A program made the position numbers and the translations under genes. This document shows positions 50,527 through 58,098 of a DNA stretch of 64,000 nt, one piece after another (position 1 is the first letter of the stretch; every line of letters begins with the position of its first letter). The stretch comes from Sulfurovum sp. UBA4779 (lineage in GTDB: Bacteria > Campylobacterota > Campylobacteria > Campylobacterales > Sulfurovaceae). The DNA lies in the NCBI GenBank assembly GCA_002403155.1, contig DHHF01000008.1, forward strand, positions 310,001 through 374,000. Direction: 5' to 3'. The notes under the pieces are model-generated. The model searched no databases. It was not told the DNA's origin and saw nothing but the letters and a program-made list of their open reading frames with translations.

Positions 50527-52117
50527 AAAGGAGCTCAAAGCCCGTATCCTCGCATTGGTTGACTCCGGCATCCCCGTCGATGAAGTCGCTGACGAAGAGG
50601 GAGTGAACCGCGGCACTATCTACGCGTGGCTGAGAAAAAGAAAAGGAGACGGGGAGGATCATGGCGATACGGTTAAAAGTATAAAAAAGCAGCTTTCCCT
50701 ACTTGCCAAGCGCAAACAGACAGAAGCGGTCTCGCGCAAGATCGCCATGCTCACCGCCTCACTTTCACGCCTTGAGCGTTCTGAAGAAAAGCGTACCAAG
50801 AGCATCAATCTCGCGCTAAACAAACCAGTTATAGCCGACATCACCGACCACGAGGAAGCCGGTGAGCTTTTGCGACGCGCACTGAATGGTGATTTCGGGG
50901 AGCTGTACCTATATCAGCATGAGTTTCTCTCCTGTCAAGATCAGTTCAGACTGGTGATCAAGTCCCGCCAGATCGGATTTTCTTATGTCGCCGCGCTTGA
51001 CGCTCTCATCGCATCGGTGGCAGGCCGCAACCAGCTCTTCCTTTCCGCCTCAGAAGAGCAGGCGCTTATCCTTATGCGCTATGTGGAGCACTGGGCGGGG
51101 AAAATGGGCATACTCTTCACTGTGGATAAGGAGAACGAAAAACGTCTCGCCAACGGCGCGATTATTAAGGCCATGGCAAACAACTTCCGTACCGTCCAGG
51201 GGTTCACGGGTGATATCTGGATGGACGAGTTTGCATGGTACCAGAACCCTAAGAAGATTTGGCATGCGTTTGTTCCTTCGATCGGTGCGGTCAAAGGGAG
51301 GTTTACTATCCTCTCTACGCCGTTTGAGGAAAATTCACTCTTCCACGACCTGTGGGTGGATGAGGCCAAATACTTCATGTTTACCCGCTTCCGCATCGAC
51401 ATCTACAGAGCGATGGAAGACGGGCTGGAGTTTGACCTTGCAACGATGCGCGCACTGTTTGATGCCGACACCTGGGCCAGCGCGTACGAGTGCCAGTTTA
51501 TCGATGATGAAAGTGCACTATTCTCTATCGGGCTTATAAAAAGCTGTGTTGATCCTATGCTTTACTACTATACGCCAAGCTCAGGAAAGGTACTCTTCAG
51601 CGGATATGATATCGGACGCTCTGCACACCGTTCTGCGCTGGCTGCACTTGCACTGCATGAGAAACGCTATGAGCTTGCCATGATGGATGTCCTAGCAAAA
51701 GCATCATTTGACGAGCAGCGTATGCACCTATGGTCGTTTATGGATACTAAGCCTCTTGCACAGCTTCGCATTGATAGAACCGGTATCGGAATGGACTTGG
51801 CTGAAGGTATGGTAAAGAAATACCGCCAGAGGGTCATGGGAGTGCATTTCACTGCAACGCAGAAAGAGAGTATGGCCCTCAACTTGAAAAAGCTATTTGA
51901 AGATGGCACGATCACGATACCAAATGACCCGATACTGATTGCTGATATCCACTCCATAAAGCGTAAAGCCGGAGCCCGCGGCTTTCTTTACGACTCAAAG
52001 CAGAACGAACACGGACACGCCGACAGGTTCTGGGCATTGGCATTGGCGGCAAGTCATGTTGAAGCGATCGAGAGAAAACAGAGTAAAAGGGGGAGAGGGA
52101 TTGTGATCAGGAATTAG
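50516..52117 (+). CDS. Phage terminase large subunit (P2 gpP type)
   Basis: 533 residues. N-terminal HTH for DNA recognition (VDEVADEEGVNRGTIYAWLR), a degenerate Walker A (VIKSRQIGFSYVAAL near residue 148), Walker B with catalytic acids in GDIWMDEFAWYQ near 235, motif III-like FTILSTPFEENS, and a C-terminal RNase H-like nuclease region (FSGYDIGRSAHRSALAAL near 362, RIDRTGIGMD near 422). It cuts and packages the genome. In Mu the terminase recognises a near-end site; here the P2-type terminase is used instead. Start ATG lies inside the portal gene. Confidence 0.9.
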   Translation: MAIKKELKARILALVDSGIPVDEVADEEGVNRGTIYAWLRKRKGDGEDHGDTVKSIKKQLSLLAKRKQTEAVSRKIAMLTASLSRLERSEEKRTKSINLALNKPVIADITDHEEAGELLRRALNGDFGELYLYQHEFLSCQDQFRLVIKSRQIGFSYVAALDALIASVAGRNQLFLSASEEQALILMRYVEHWAGKMGILFTVDKENEKRLANGAIIKAMANNFRTVQGFTGDIWMDEFAWYQNPKKIWHAFVPSIGAVKGRFTILSTPFEENSLFHDLWVDEAKYFMFTRFRIDIYRAMEDGLEFDLATMRALFDADTWASAYECQFIDDESALFSIGLIKSCVDPMLYYYTPSSGKVLFSGYDIGRSAHRSALAALALHEKRYELAMMDVLAKASFDEQRMHLWSFMDTKPLAQLRIDRTGIGMDLAEGMVKKYRQRVMGVHFTATQKESMALNLKKLFEDGTITIPNDPILIADIHSIKRKAGARGFLYDSKQNEHGHADRFWALALAASHVEAIERKQSKRGRGIVIRN

Positions 52118-52160
52118 TATCAAGTACGCATGCCAGAAAAAATAAAAAAAAGGAGTAAAA

Positions 52161-52430
52161 ATGCAATTGGTTACGCTAAACAACAATGAAAAAGACATCA
52201 TCATCGGTCCGTGGGAGATCGTGCAATTTGTCGTCAACGATGGCGAAGTGATCATGCTGCAAAATCTGCACAGAACCCATGACGTACTCTTCTCGTACAC
52301 AAACGATCTCTCAAGAGAGTGGTTCGTGCTGTCCGAACTTGAGTTTCTGAGGACGGACAGGACGGTTTTTTTGAGGGGCGATTCTCCTGCCGCTGAGATC
52401 AAACTTGCTACAGACAGGGGGAATTTATGA
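52161..52430 (+). CDS. Small phage protein, 89 aa
   Basis: 89 residues, beta-rich (LNNNEKDIIIGPWEIVQFVVNDGEVIML, by position) and acidic. AAAAAGGAG lies six bases before the ATG and the stop overlaps the next start (ATGA). Position before the fibre gene suggests a tail or baseplate part. No family recognised. Confidence 0.6.
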   Translation: MQLVTLNNNEKDIIIGPWEIVQFVVNDGEVIMLQNLHRTHDVLFSYTNDLSREWFVLSELEFLRTDRTVFLRGDSPAAEIKLATDRGNL

Positions 52431-54244
52431 AAGTGATAGACATCACAAACCAGGCCGCAGGCGGCGGTACAGCTTCTTTCCCGGACCAGACAGGCAATAG
52501 CGGAAAAGTGCTTGTTACGAATGGTGCAGAGGTGTTTTGGGAAGATAGATACACAAACGAACAGATAGACACGATTATCGAACAAAACGGCTTCGGGCAG
52601 ATCAGTATGGACATTATGGTTAACAAGCCGTCCATCACCTATCCGCTTACAGGTGCTACAAACTTTGCTGGAGAGTTGACATCTTCGTCGTACGGTACTG
52701 TCACGGGATTTAACGGCGTTCACACTCATACACAATGGCAGGTTTCAGATACGGTAGACTTCTCAAATATTGTTGATGATAGCTATACAGGCAATCTTAC
52801 AACTTGGCAGCCTGACTATAAGTTAACTGATACTTTGCTCTATGCAAGAGTGCGCTATAAATCATACAACTTTGTAAGCGAATGGAGTGATGCGGTAAGC
52901 TTTACAACGCCAACAGCATTTTCTCAAACTCCAATTGTAACAGTTAGAGGTGCAGATACCCCATCCATATTACCGTATATAGAAACATCGGAGTTTGTAA
53001 GCTATAACGGAACAGATACACACGTTTCTACTTCATGGAGGGTAAAAGAGAGCGGAACGGTTATCTGGGAAGATTTGGAAAATACTACCAAAAAATACAC
53101 AATAAGAATACCCGTCGGTGTATTGCAACCAAACAAAACCTATACATTTGAAGCGAGACATAACAGTGAAACTTATGCGGACAGTGCATGGGGTTCTTTG
53201 ACCTTAACCACACCTCTGGAGTTTGATACGACGCCGATGCTGGTTGTTGGGTCAAACAGCTCACCCTATCTGCATATTTACAATCAAGACGTAGATACAT
53301 TTACGAAGTTGCCAACCATATCGAACGCCCCAACAGAAGAACCAGTTTTTGTTAGATTTAGCCCAAATGATGATTATCTATATGTTTATGTCTATGGAGG
53401 GACGGTATATGTTTACGAAAGAGCAGGAAATGCGTTCAATTTGGTTCAAGCTTTCAGCCCTTCAGTAGGTTCAGGCAGAAGCGTAGCCGCAAATATGACA
53501 AAGGCAGGCGATCTGTTTTTAGCATGCGGAGCCAATTCTCCTTATGTAAAAATATACACGATAGGCGGTGATGGAAAGTTAACTCAAATTACATCGCCAT
53601 TTGACGTGGCTCCTACAGTGAGAACTACTTACGGTTCCTTCTCACCGGATGGGAATTATCTAGTGCTTCTTCATGGCGTGTCTCCGTGGTTTTCGTGGTA
53701 TAAAAGAAACGGGGACACATGGGTAAAACTTGCTAACCCTGATGTAATGCCGACAAATATTACAAGTGATTATGGACAAAACATAGCATGGTCTCCAGAT
53801 AGTTTACACGTCTCTATAAGTAACATCACTCAAAAATTGATTAATTATCGAAGAGTGGAAGACACATTGACTAATATTACTGACCCAAACCCTCTGCCAA
53901 GTGTACCCCTTGGTTCCTTGGTATATTCAGCTGATGGGCAACATTTGTTTGCGCTCGACACATCGGCAGTTATATACACATATAGCGTAAATGACTCACA
54001 ATATGTGAAAATAAGTAATCTATTTAATCTTGCTTCTGGTTATGTGCCTATCTGGTTCAGCCCTAACGGTGAGTACATGGCACATCCTACGAAAAATGTA
54101 TCTCCTTATATTGGGGTAAAAAAGCAAAATATTGATGGAACTTATACTGATGTTCCTGCATTACCAGCAGCGTCATACTATATAGGCAACAACAACCATA
54201 CAGATAGTGTCTGTTTTAGTAACACCGGCTATCCACAAGAATAA
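52427..54244 (+). CDS. Phage receptor-binding/tail fibre protein with FN3-like and beta-propeller repeats
   Basis: 605 residues. N-terminal segment (FPDQTGNSGKVLVTNG) is of the kind seen in phage fibres. Residues about 65-280 form two FN3-like beta-sandwiches (the second near 165-275). Residues 285-600 hold five or more repeats with an (F/W/Y)SPxGxY core: RFSPNDDYLYVY, SFSPDGNYLVLL, AWSPDSLHVSI, VYSADGQHLFAL, WFSPNGEYMAH, as in WD40/TolB-type beta-propellers. A propeller at the fibre tip would bind a receptor. The DNA becomes more AT-rich from about 52900 on, hinting at exchange of the binding end. Followed by a fibre-assembly gene. Confidence 0.7.
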   Translation: MKVIDITNQAAGGGTASFPDQTGNSGKVLVTNGAEVFWEDRYTNEQIDTIIEQNGFGQISMDIMVNKPSITYPLTGATNFAGELTSSSYGTVTGFNGVHTHTQWQVSDTVDFSNIVDDSYTGNLTTWQPDYKLTDTLLYARVRYKSYNFVSEWSDAVSFTTPTAFSQTPIVTVRGADTPSILPYIETSEFVSYNGTDTHVSTSWRVKESGTVIWEDLENTTKKYTIRIPVGVLQPNKTYTFEARHNSETYADSAWGSLTLTTPLEFDTTPMLVVGSNSSPYLHIYNQDVDTFTKLPTISNAPTEEPVFVRFSPNDDYLYVYVYGGTVYVYERAGNAFNLVQAFSPSVGSGRSVAANMTKAGDLFLACGANSPYVKIYTIGGDGKLTQITSPFDVAPTVRTTYGSFSPDGNYLVLLHGVSPWFSWYKRNGDTWVKLANPDVMPTNITSDYGQNIAWSPDSLHVSISNITQKLINYRRVEDTLTNITDPNPLPSVPLGSLVYSADGQHLFALDTSAVIYTYSVNDSQYVKISNLFNLASGYVPIWFSPNGEYMAHPTKNVSPYIGVKKQNIDGTYTDVPALPAASYYIGNNNHTDSVCFSNTGYPQE

Positions 54245-54254
54245 GGAGTAAACA

Positions 54255-54824
54255 ATGTACGCATATAAAGAAAACAATCGATGGGTTTATCCCGTTGGGT
54301 TACGAAGCAGATTTAAAGGTGTTGGCGGATTTCATACACTAACTGATGCACAAAGAGCACAGCATGGTTGGTATCCGCTAAATATTGTGAATGGTGAATA
54401 TGATGAGCAGACACAAAACAGATTTTTTGTATCCGAAGAGTTTGAGAATGACGTTTTGGTTGTAACTTACAGAGTTGAGAAAAAAGATATTGAAACTCAA
54501 AAAATTGAGGCCAAAGAAGCCTTAAAAAAACTAAGACAGCAAAAGCAGCTTGAACCTATGGACATCTTCGGATTTACGGAGGTATTTAGCCCTGAGACGA
54601 TTGCTTTGTTTACGGGTAAAGCATTAAAAGCTTCCCTAGACAGCACGATAACGTGTCAGTGGAAAACGCCAAGCGGGTTTGTAACTTTAACAGCAGAGCA
54701 GATCATGGCTATTGCTAAAGAGGTAGATAACAAGATACAAGCATTGTTTGACAAAGAATCGGAGCTTTCTGCGCTGATGGATAGTGCTGAAAATCCGTTT
54801 GAGATTTTGAAGTTGTGGGAGTAG
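54255..54824 (+). CDS. Tail fibre assembly-like protein (DUF4376-like)
   Basis: 189 residues. N-terminus YAYKENNRWVYPVGLRSRFKG contains a GWYPL motif (residues 38-42) common in fibre assembly and DUF4376 proteins, followed by a helical middle and a C-terminal domain (KASLDSTITCQWKTPSGFVTLTAEQIMAIAKEV, residues 122-154 by position). It is the last gene of the plus-strand block. AAGGAG precedes the ATG. It may fold the preceding propeller fibre. Confidence 0.65.
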   Translation: MYAYKENNRWVYPVGLRSRFKGVGGFHTLTDAQRAQHGWYPLNIVNGEYDEQTQNRFFVSEEFENDVLVVTYRVEKKDIETQKIEAKEALKKLRQQKQLEPMDIFGFTEVFSPETIALFTGKALKASLDSTITCQWKTPSGFVTLTAEQIMAIAKEVDNKIQALFDKESELSALMDSAENPFEILKLWE

Positions 54825-54855
54825 TAAAACAAAGAAAGAAAAAGTTGTTTCACTC

Positions 54856-54880
54856 CAAAGCCCGCATTTACGGGGCTTTG
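54856..54880. terminator. Hairpin between convergent operons
   Basis: CAAAGCCC pairs with GGGCTTTG (8 bp) around a GCATTTACG loop, 31 bases after the plus-strand stop and 36 before the end of the minus-strand gene. No strong T-run. A closely similar hairpin occurs at 61331-61349. Confidence 0.55.
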
Positions 54881-54916
54881 CGAGGAGCAAAACAACGAAA
54901 CAAGCAAAACGCACAT

Positions 54917-55093
54917 TTAAGCCAAAGCCGTTTTTGCAAGGTCGTTCCGGATGCACTCCACCATGTAGTACGCCCCCTCTTTTTCAGCCTCCCCGAAAGG
55001 TATCGCCTCCGTATCCCACGCAAGCATCAATCTTGCAAGAAAGTCCAGTTGTCTGTTTGCGCCGATAAGCGCGTCTTTTTGATCTATCGTCAT
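54917..55093 (-). CDS. Small phage protein, 58 aa
   Basis: 58 residues from ATG 55093, preceded by AAAAGGGGGACACG. Sequence LIGANRQLDFLARLMLAWDTEAIPFGE (by position) is helical. The stop is at 54917. No known family; small antirepressor- or regulator-like proteins of this size are common downstream of BRO-type genes. It is the last gene of the minus-strand early run. The size is below usual calling limits. Confidence 0.6.
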   Translation of the reverse strand: MTIDQKDALIGANRQLDFLARLMLAWDTEAIPFGEAEKEGAYYMVECIRNDLAKTALA

Positions 55094-55115
55094 CGTGTCC
55101 CCCTTTTATAACGTT

Positions 55116-55238
55116 TTAGTGTTTTTTATGTAAACTTAGGATGGCTTTTCGGTAAGGCTCAAGAGCCAAAGCCACCAATGCGGTGATAGAACTGCGGTTT
55201 TCCATCATGAGGCAGACCCGCGCTCTATGCGGGTTCAT
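55116..55238 (-). CDS. Small phage protein, 40 aa
   Basis: 40 residues from ATG 55238, with GAGGAGG at the right distance and an ATGA overlap with the BRO-N gene stop. Reads MNPHRARVCLMMENRSSITALVALALEPY (by position): basic start and helical middle. Function unknown; the strong ribosome site and coupling argue for expression. Confidence 0.6.
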   Translation of the reverse strand: MNPHRARVCLMMENRSSITALVALALEPYRKAILSLHKKH

Positions 55239-55771
55239 GTCTGCTCCTCCTCAAAAAGCGGCAGCATGTTTGCCTTTTCTTCTTCGAGATACGCCCAGTA
55301 CTCATCTGCAAGCCTCTCAAGCGTATCTTTTTCTTCATCGCTAAGCGGAGATCCCGGCTTTCTTTTGTGCGGAGTGAGTGAAACGCCCCTTGCAACACGG
55401 ACAAATATATTTTCGAGCATTGATGCCATCTGCTCAGGCGTTGATAAACTGTAGCTTCCTGTTTTTCTGATACTTGGAAGTACTTCTGATGTGACCCATA
55501 ATCTGAAAGCTTCTGCTTCTGGTTTGTTGCTTCTAAATATTAGGTTGTAGAGTCCACTCTCTGTGCCAAAATTCATCTCTCTTAGTTGACCACCTGATGT
55601 AGCTTTTACCGACACCAGCTCATCATTATGTAGTCTTTGAATTGCATCTCTTGAATTTGCTATATCTAAACAGTCACAAATATCTTTTGCATTAAACAAC
55701 GGCTCTCCGTTATCACCTATTACACTTCTTACTTTGATGTCTTTAAACTCATATAAAACTATCTCGTTCAT
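55235..55771 (-). CDS. BRO-N domain protein, probable antirepressor
   Basis: 178 residues. Residues 1-110 form a BRO-N (Bro/KilA-type antirepressor) domain: VIGDNGEPLFNAKDICDCLDIANSRDAIQRL (by position, about 15-45), then FRSNKPEAEAFRLWVTSEVLPSIRKTGSY. The C-terminal 65 residues are charged and helical. Such proteins counter phage repressors. Start ATG 55771 has AAAGGAAT at the right distance; the frame continues 15 codons more without support. The first two thirds are AT-rich, the last third is not (see findings). It lies behind a perfect sigma-70 promoter. Confidence 0.75.
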   Translation of the reverse strand: MNEIVLYEFKDIKVRSVIGDNGEPLFNAKDICDCLDIANSRDAIQRLHNDELVSVKATSGGQLREMNFGTESGLYNLIFRSNKPEAEAFRLWVTSEVLPSIRKTGSYSLSTPEQMASMLENIFVRVARGVSLTPHKRKPGSPLSDEEKDTLERLADEYWAYLEEEKANMLPLFEEEQT

Positions 55772-55886
55772 ATCTATTCCTTTATTTGAATGTGATGTGA
55801 ACACTAATGCGCGCAAAAATATTCTCAGAACCCATAAAAATGAAATGACATTGATATGGGCTCAGTTGAGTATTTTTTTATTAAAC

Positions 55887-55944
55887 AAATTGGCTCAGTG
55901 CCAATTTATTTATGAATTATATTGATTTATTGCTAATTTGTCAA
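55887..55944 (-). promoter_or_regulatory. Perfect sigma-70 promoter with an operator-like palindrome for the BRO-N gene
   Basis: On the minus strand TTGACA (55944-55939), 17 bases, TATAAT (55921-55916). Just downstream of the expected start (about 55909) is an exact inverted repeat AAATTGGC-N5-GCCAATTT (55907-55887). The arrangement suggests repression by a dimeric HTH protein, possibly the small HTH gene at 55972-56190. A further CTCAGTTGAG palindrome lies at 55861-55870. Confidence 0.8.
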
Positions 55945-55971
55945 GAAGAATTATAGGAGTGGTGCTAATTT

Positions 55972-56190
55972 TTATTTGAAGATGTTTGAAATTTGATTAA
56001 ACTTCTCCTTTGCCTCATTAAATTTTTTTTCTGTCTTTAGCAATTCAAACATTTCAAAAGCCCATTCTGGAATAGACACTTTTCCTTGAGACCACCTTGA
56101 TACAGTGGTTTCATCAACCTTTAATCTACCTGCCAACTCCTTCTGAGTCATCCCCAACTCTTTAGCTGTCTCTTTTACGATATTACTCAT
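55972..56190 (-). CDS. Small Cro/CI-type HTH regulator
   Basis: 72 residues. A clear XRE helix-turn-helix at residues 10-40: ELGMTQKELAGRLKVDETTVSRWSQG, by position. C-terminal helix (FELLKTEKKFNEAKEKF) could dimerise. It overlaps the upstream zinc-ribbon gene by four bases, so both are read together. A likely candidate for binding the palindrome at 55887-55907. A truncated relative is encoded at 56997-57077. Confidence 0.85.
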   Translation of the reverse strand: MSNIVKETAKELGMTQKELAGRLKVDETTVSRWSQGKVSIPEWAFEMFELLKTEKKFNEAKEKFNQISNIFK

Positions 56191-56966
56191 AACTTAAGTT
56201 CCTTTATTTTCTCTTTTAGCTCGATTAAGCTGTTTTTTGGATCAAGATCCACTTGTAATTGCCGTCTGACCTCTATGCACTTATTGAGGTATTTATCGTA
56301 TATTTCCATCTGACTAAGATTAAGCTTATTCGCAAGCTTCATTAGCAAATTTACTGAAAAAGGAAGAATATCCGCCCTGCTTTCTGCAAATCGATTGCCA
56401 AATAGGTGAAAATTACTATTATCAAGATAGATGATTTCCATCAGCACATCAAGCGCTTGAGTGTAGCGTTTCTCACTATAAAGCACATCGAACATATCAA
56501 GCTTCACATTGCGATAGTGTCCATACCTTTTTTCCGTAAGCGTAACAAGAATCTCATTATTTAAGATATACCAAGCAATATCGCCTATCTCGGGTGGTCT
56601 TCCAAAACGGCTCGTTAGTTCATTTATGATTGTCTTTTTACTGTACAACTCAGCCCTAAAATACTTTTCAATTATCTTATCTATCTCTTGCCTCGCATAC
56701 ATCTCTTCATACTGCTCCTGTCGTTCTAAGTCAAGCTTTTGCATCTCTTTTTCTGTAACAATAACCTCTTCTCCTCCTATCGTAGTTCTTTTGTAGGCAA
56801 AATTCCCGCAGTTTTTACATTTTGATTTTGCTTTTACGGCTCTCTTAAAATCACTCCCACAATACGGACATAAAGATGTAACATGCTGGATATCGCTTTT
56901 CACTTCTTTATCTTCAGCAATTAACTTTTCAGATTCTTTTTGGCTTTTAAACAACCATCCAAACAT
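56187..56966 (-). CDS. Zinc-ribbon protein of unknown function in an AT-rich island
   Basis: 259 residues from ATG 56966 (AAGGAG at seven bases; GTG 56972 is an alternative). A zinc ribbon lies near residues 33-56 (CPYCGSDF, CKNCGNFAY). The rest is helical and charged, with a repeat-like middle (ARQEIDKIIEKYFRAELYSKKTIINEL) and a tetratricopeptide-like stretch (SEKRYTQALDVLMEIIYLDNSN, by position). The DNA is far more AT-rich than the surrounding phage genes, so it is probably a recently gained moron. Possible lysogen or defence function; no domain supports a choice. Confidence 0.6.
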   Translation of the reverse strand: MFGWLFKSQKESEKLIAEDKEVKSDIQHVTSLCPYCGSDFKRAVKAKSKCKNCGNFAYKRTTIGGEEVIVTEKEMQKLDLERQEQYEEMYARQEIDKIIEKYFRAELYSKKTIINELTSRFGRPPEIGDIAWYILNNEILVTLTEKRYGHYRNVKLDMFDVLYSEKRYTQALDVLMEIIYLDNSNFHLFGNRFAESRADILPFSVNLLMKLANKLNLSQMEIYDKYLNKCIEVRRQLQVDLDPKNSLIELKEKIKELKL

Positions 56967-56996
56967 AACCACTCCTTGCTTTAATTTGTTCTCATT

Positions 56997-57077
56997 TTAC
57001 CCTATCGCCACTATATAGGTCATCCCTAGGCTCTTTGCCGTGGCTTTGACGATGTTTGGTTGTTTTTGTTCGGTCAT
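56997..57077 (-). pseudogene. Truncated HTH gene (26 codons)
   Basis: ATG 57077, overlapping the stop of the preceding gene (ATGA), opens PNIVKATAKSLGMT and after five further codons stops at 56997. Its NIVKxTAKxLGMT segment equals the N-terminal part of the intact HTH protein at 55972 (NIVKETAKELGMTQKELA), at the protein level but not in DNA. The rest of the HTH is missing, so it is probably the remains of the phage's original regulator gene cut off at the border of the AT-rich island. Confidence 0.65.
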
Positions 57078-57340
57078 CCTTCACGCTCCACACTCACCAG
57101 CGAAACTCTTACCTCTACCCCCTCGCCGTTGATCATGCTTGTTTTGCGAAGGTTTGCGATGTATCGTACTACCATCTCTCCGAAGTAGTGACCGCATACG
57201 CCGCACACCTGCACCTCTTTTGGATTCATCATCGGAATGTTGGTCTCTCCGTGGCAGTGATCGCATTCTACGCTTATAAAAGTTGCTTTGCTTATGTCTA
57301 TCTTGCATCGTTTTTCTATCATGTGGCTTCCTTTTTTCAT
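57074..57340 (-). CDS. Small zinc-binding phage protein
   Basis: 88 residues with two CxxC pairs (CDHCHG at about residue 26, CGVCGHYF at about 46) separated by 17 residues, a one-zinc knuckle. Soluble. AAAGGAAT precedes ATG 57340. It sits between the tail gp10-like gene and the truncated HTH. DNA- or protein-binding is likely; exact role unknown. Confidence 0.6.
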   Translation of the reverse strand: MKKGSHMIEKRCKIDISKATFISVECDHCHGETNIPMMNPKEVQVCGVCGHYFGEMVVRYIANLRKTSMINGEGVEVRVSLVSVEREG

Positions 57341-57350
57341 TTTTATTCCT

Positions 57351-57776
57351 TTATTTTACCTTGATATTCCTAAGCCCGTCGGTGACGCTCTTAAACATCT
57401 CGTCGCTCATCCTGTCTCCAAAACCATCTAGCAGTCTCTCAAGCCTTCCGGACCTGGCGATCGCATCAAGTGCATCTTCAAGATACGGCTGCGCTTTTGT
57501 TCCCGGATGCTGCACTTTGGTAAATACCCCGTAAGGCGTTTCCAATCCCTTTTTTTTCTTCGGCCTTATCTCGTGCGGCTTTGTGCCGTAGTAGACGTAT
57601 ACCGCATAGTCTATCGTGCTGGTGTTTCCTACACTGATCTCCGTGAGTTTGGTCTGGGGAAATACCGTGATATCCCCTCTAAGCTTGGTCGTTACCACCG
57701 GAGCATTGATTGCCGCTTCCGTGCGGAGTATTTCGGCGCCTTGCCGTAAAAACTGTGCGATAGCTACCTCATACAT
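57351..57776 (-). CDS. Phage HK97 gp10-like (tail completion) protein
   Basis: 141 residues from ATG 57776 with GAGGGGGAG upstream; the longer frame to 57839 lies over the preceding gene. The layout of gp10-like proteins is present: helical start, APVVTTKLRGDITVF, a YYGTKPHEIRPKKKK segment near the middle, and the AQPYLEDAL motif near the end. It would act in head-tail joining. Here it is far from the main neck genes (46681-47327). Confidence 0.7.
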   Translation of the reverse strand: MYEVAIAQFLRQGAEILRTEAAINAPVVTTKLRGDITVFPQTKLTEISVGNTSTIDYAVYVYYGTKPHEIRPKKKKGLETPYGVFTKVQHPGTKAQPYLEDALDAIARSGRLERLLDGFGDRMSDEMFKSVTDGLRNIKVK

Positions 57777-58098
57777 CGTACTTCTCCCCCTCGTTCGCCG
57801 CCACCAGCAACGCGTCAAAGAGTGTGCCGTCGAACTCATAGAGTTTCTCTTGATGGTACTTCCACACCTCTATGCTCACCTCTTCTTCAAAAAGAGGATC
57901 GTCTTTGAGGCTTTCGACCAGGTATTTGGCATGACAGGGCTGGACCCCTATCTCTATCAGCTTACCCTCTTCATCCAGGCTGCTAAAAGCGATGAGGCCA
58001 TAGCGTTCTTCTTTTTCCTCCGGGTCAAGTACGCCGTTTGCCTCCCCATCTGTCTCCAGTACGACCGTACGCCCAAGATATAGTTTAAATTTTCTCAT
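57769..58098 (-). CDS. Phage protein, 109 aa, unknown
   Basis: 109 residues from ATG 58098, AAAAAGGTGAAG before it. Acidic alpha/beta protein (FKLYLGRTVVLETDGEANGVLDP, by position). It overlaps both neighbours and so is translated with the minor head and gp10-like genes. No family recognised; the setting suggests a head or neck component. Confidence 0.5.
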   Translation of the reverse strand: MRKFKLYLGRTVVLETDGEANGVLDPEEKEERYGLIAFSSLDEEGKLIEIGVQPCHAKYLVESLKDDPLFEEEVSIEVWKYHQEKLYEFDGTLFDALLVAANEGEKYDV

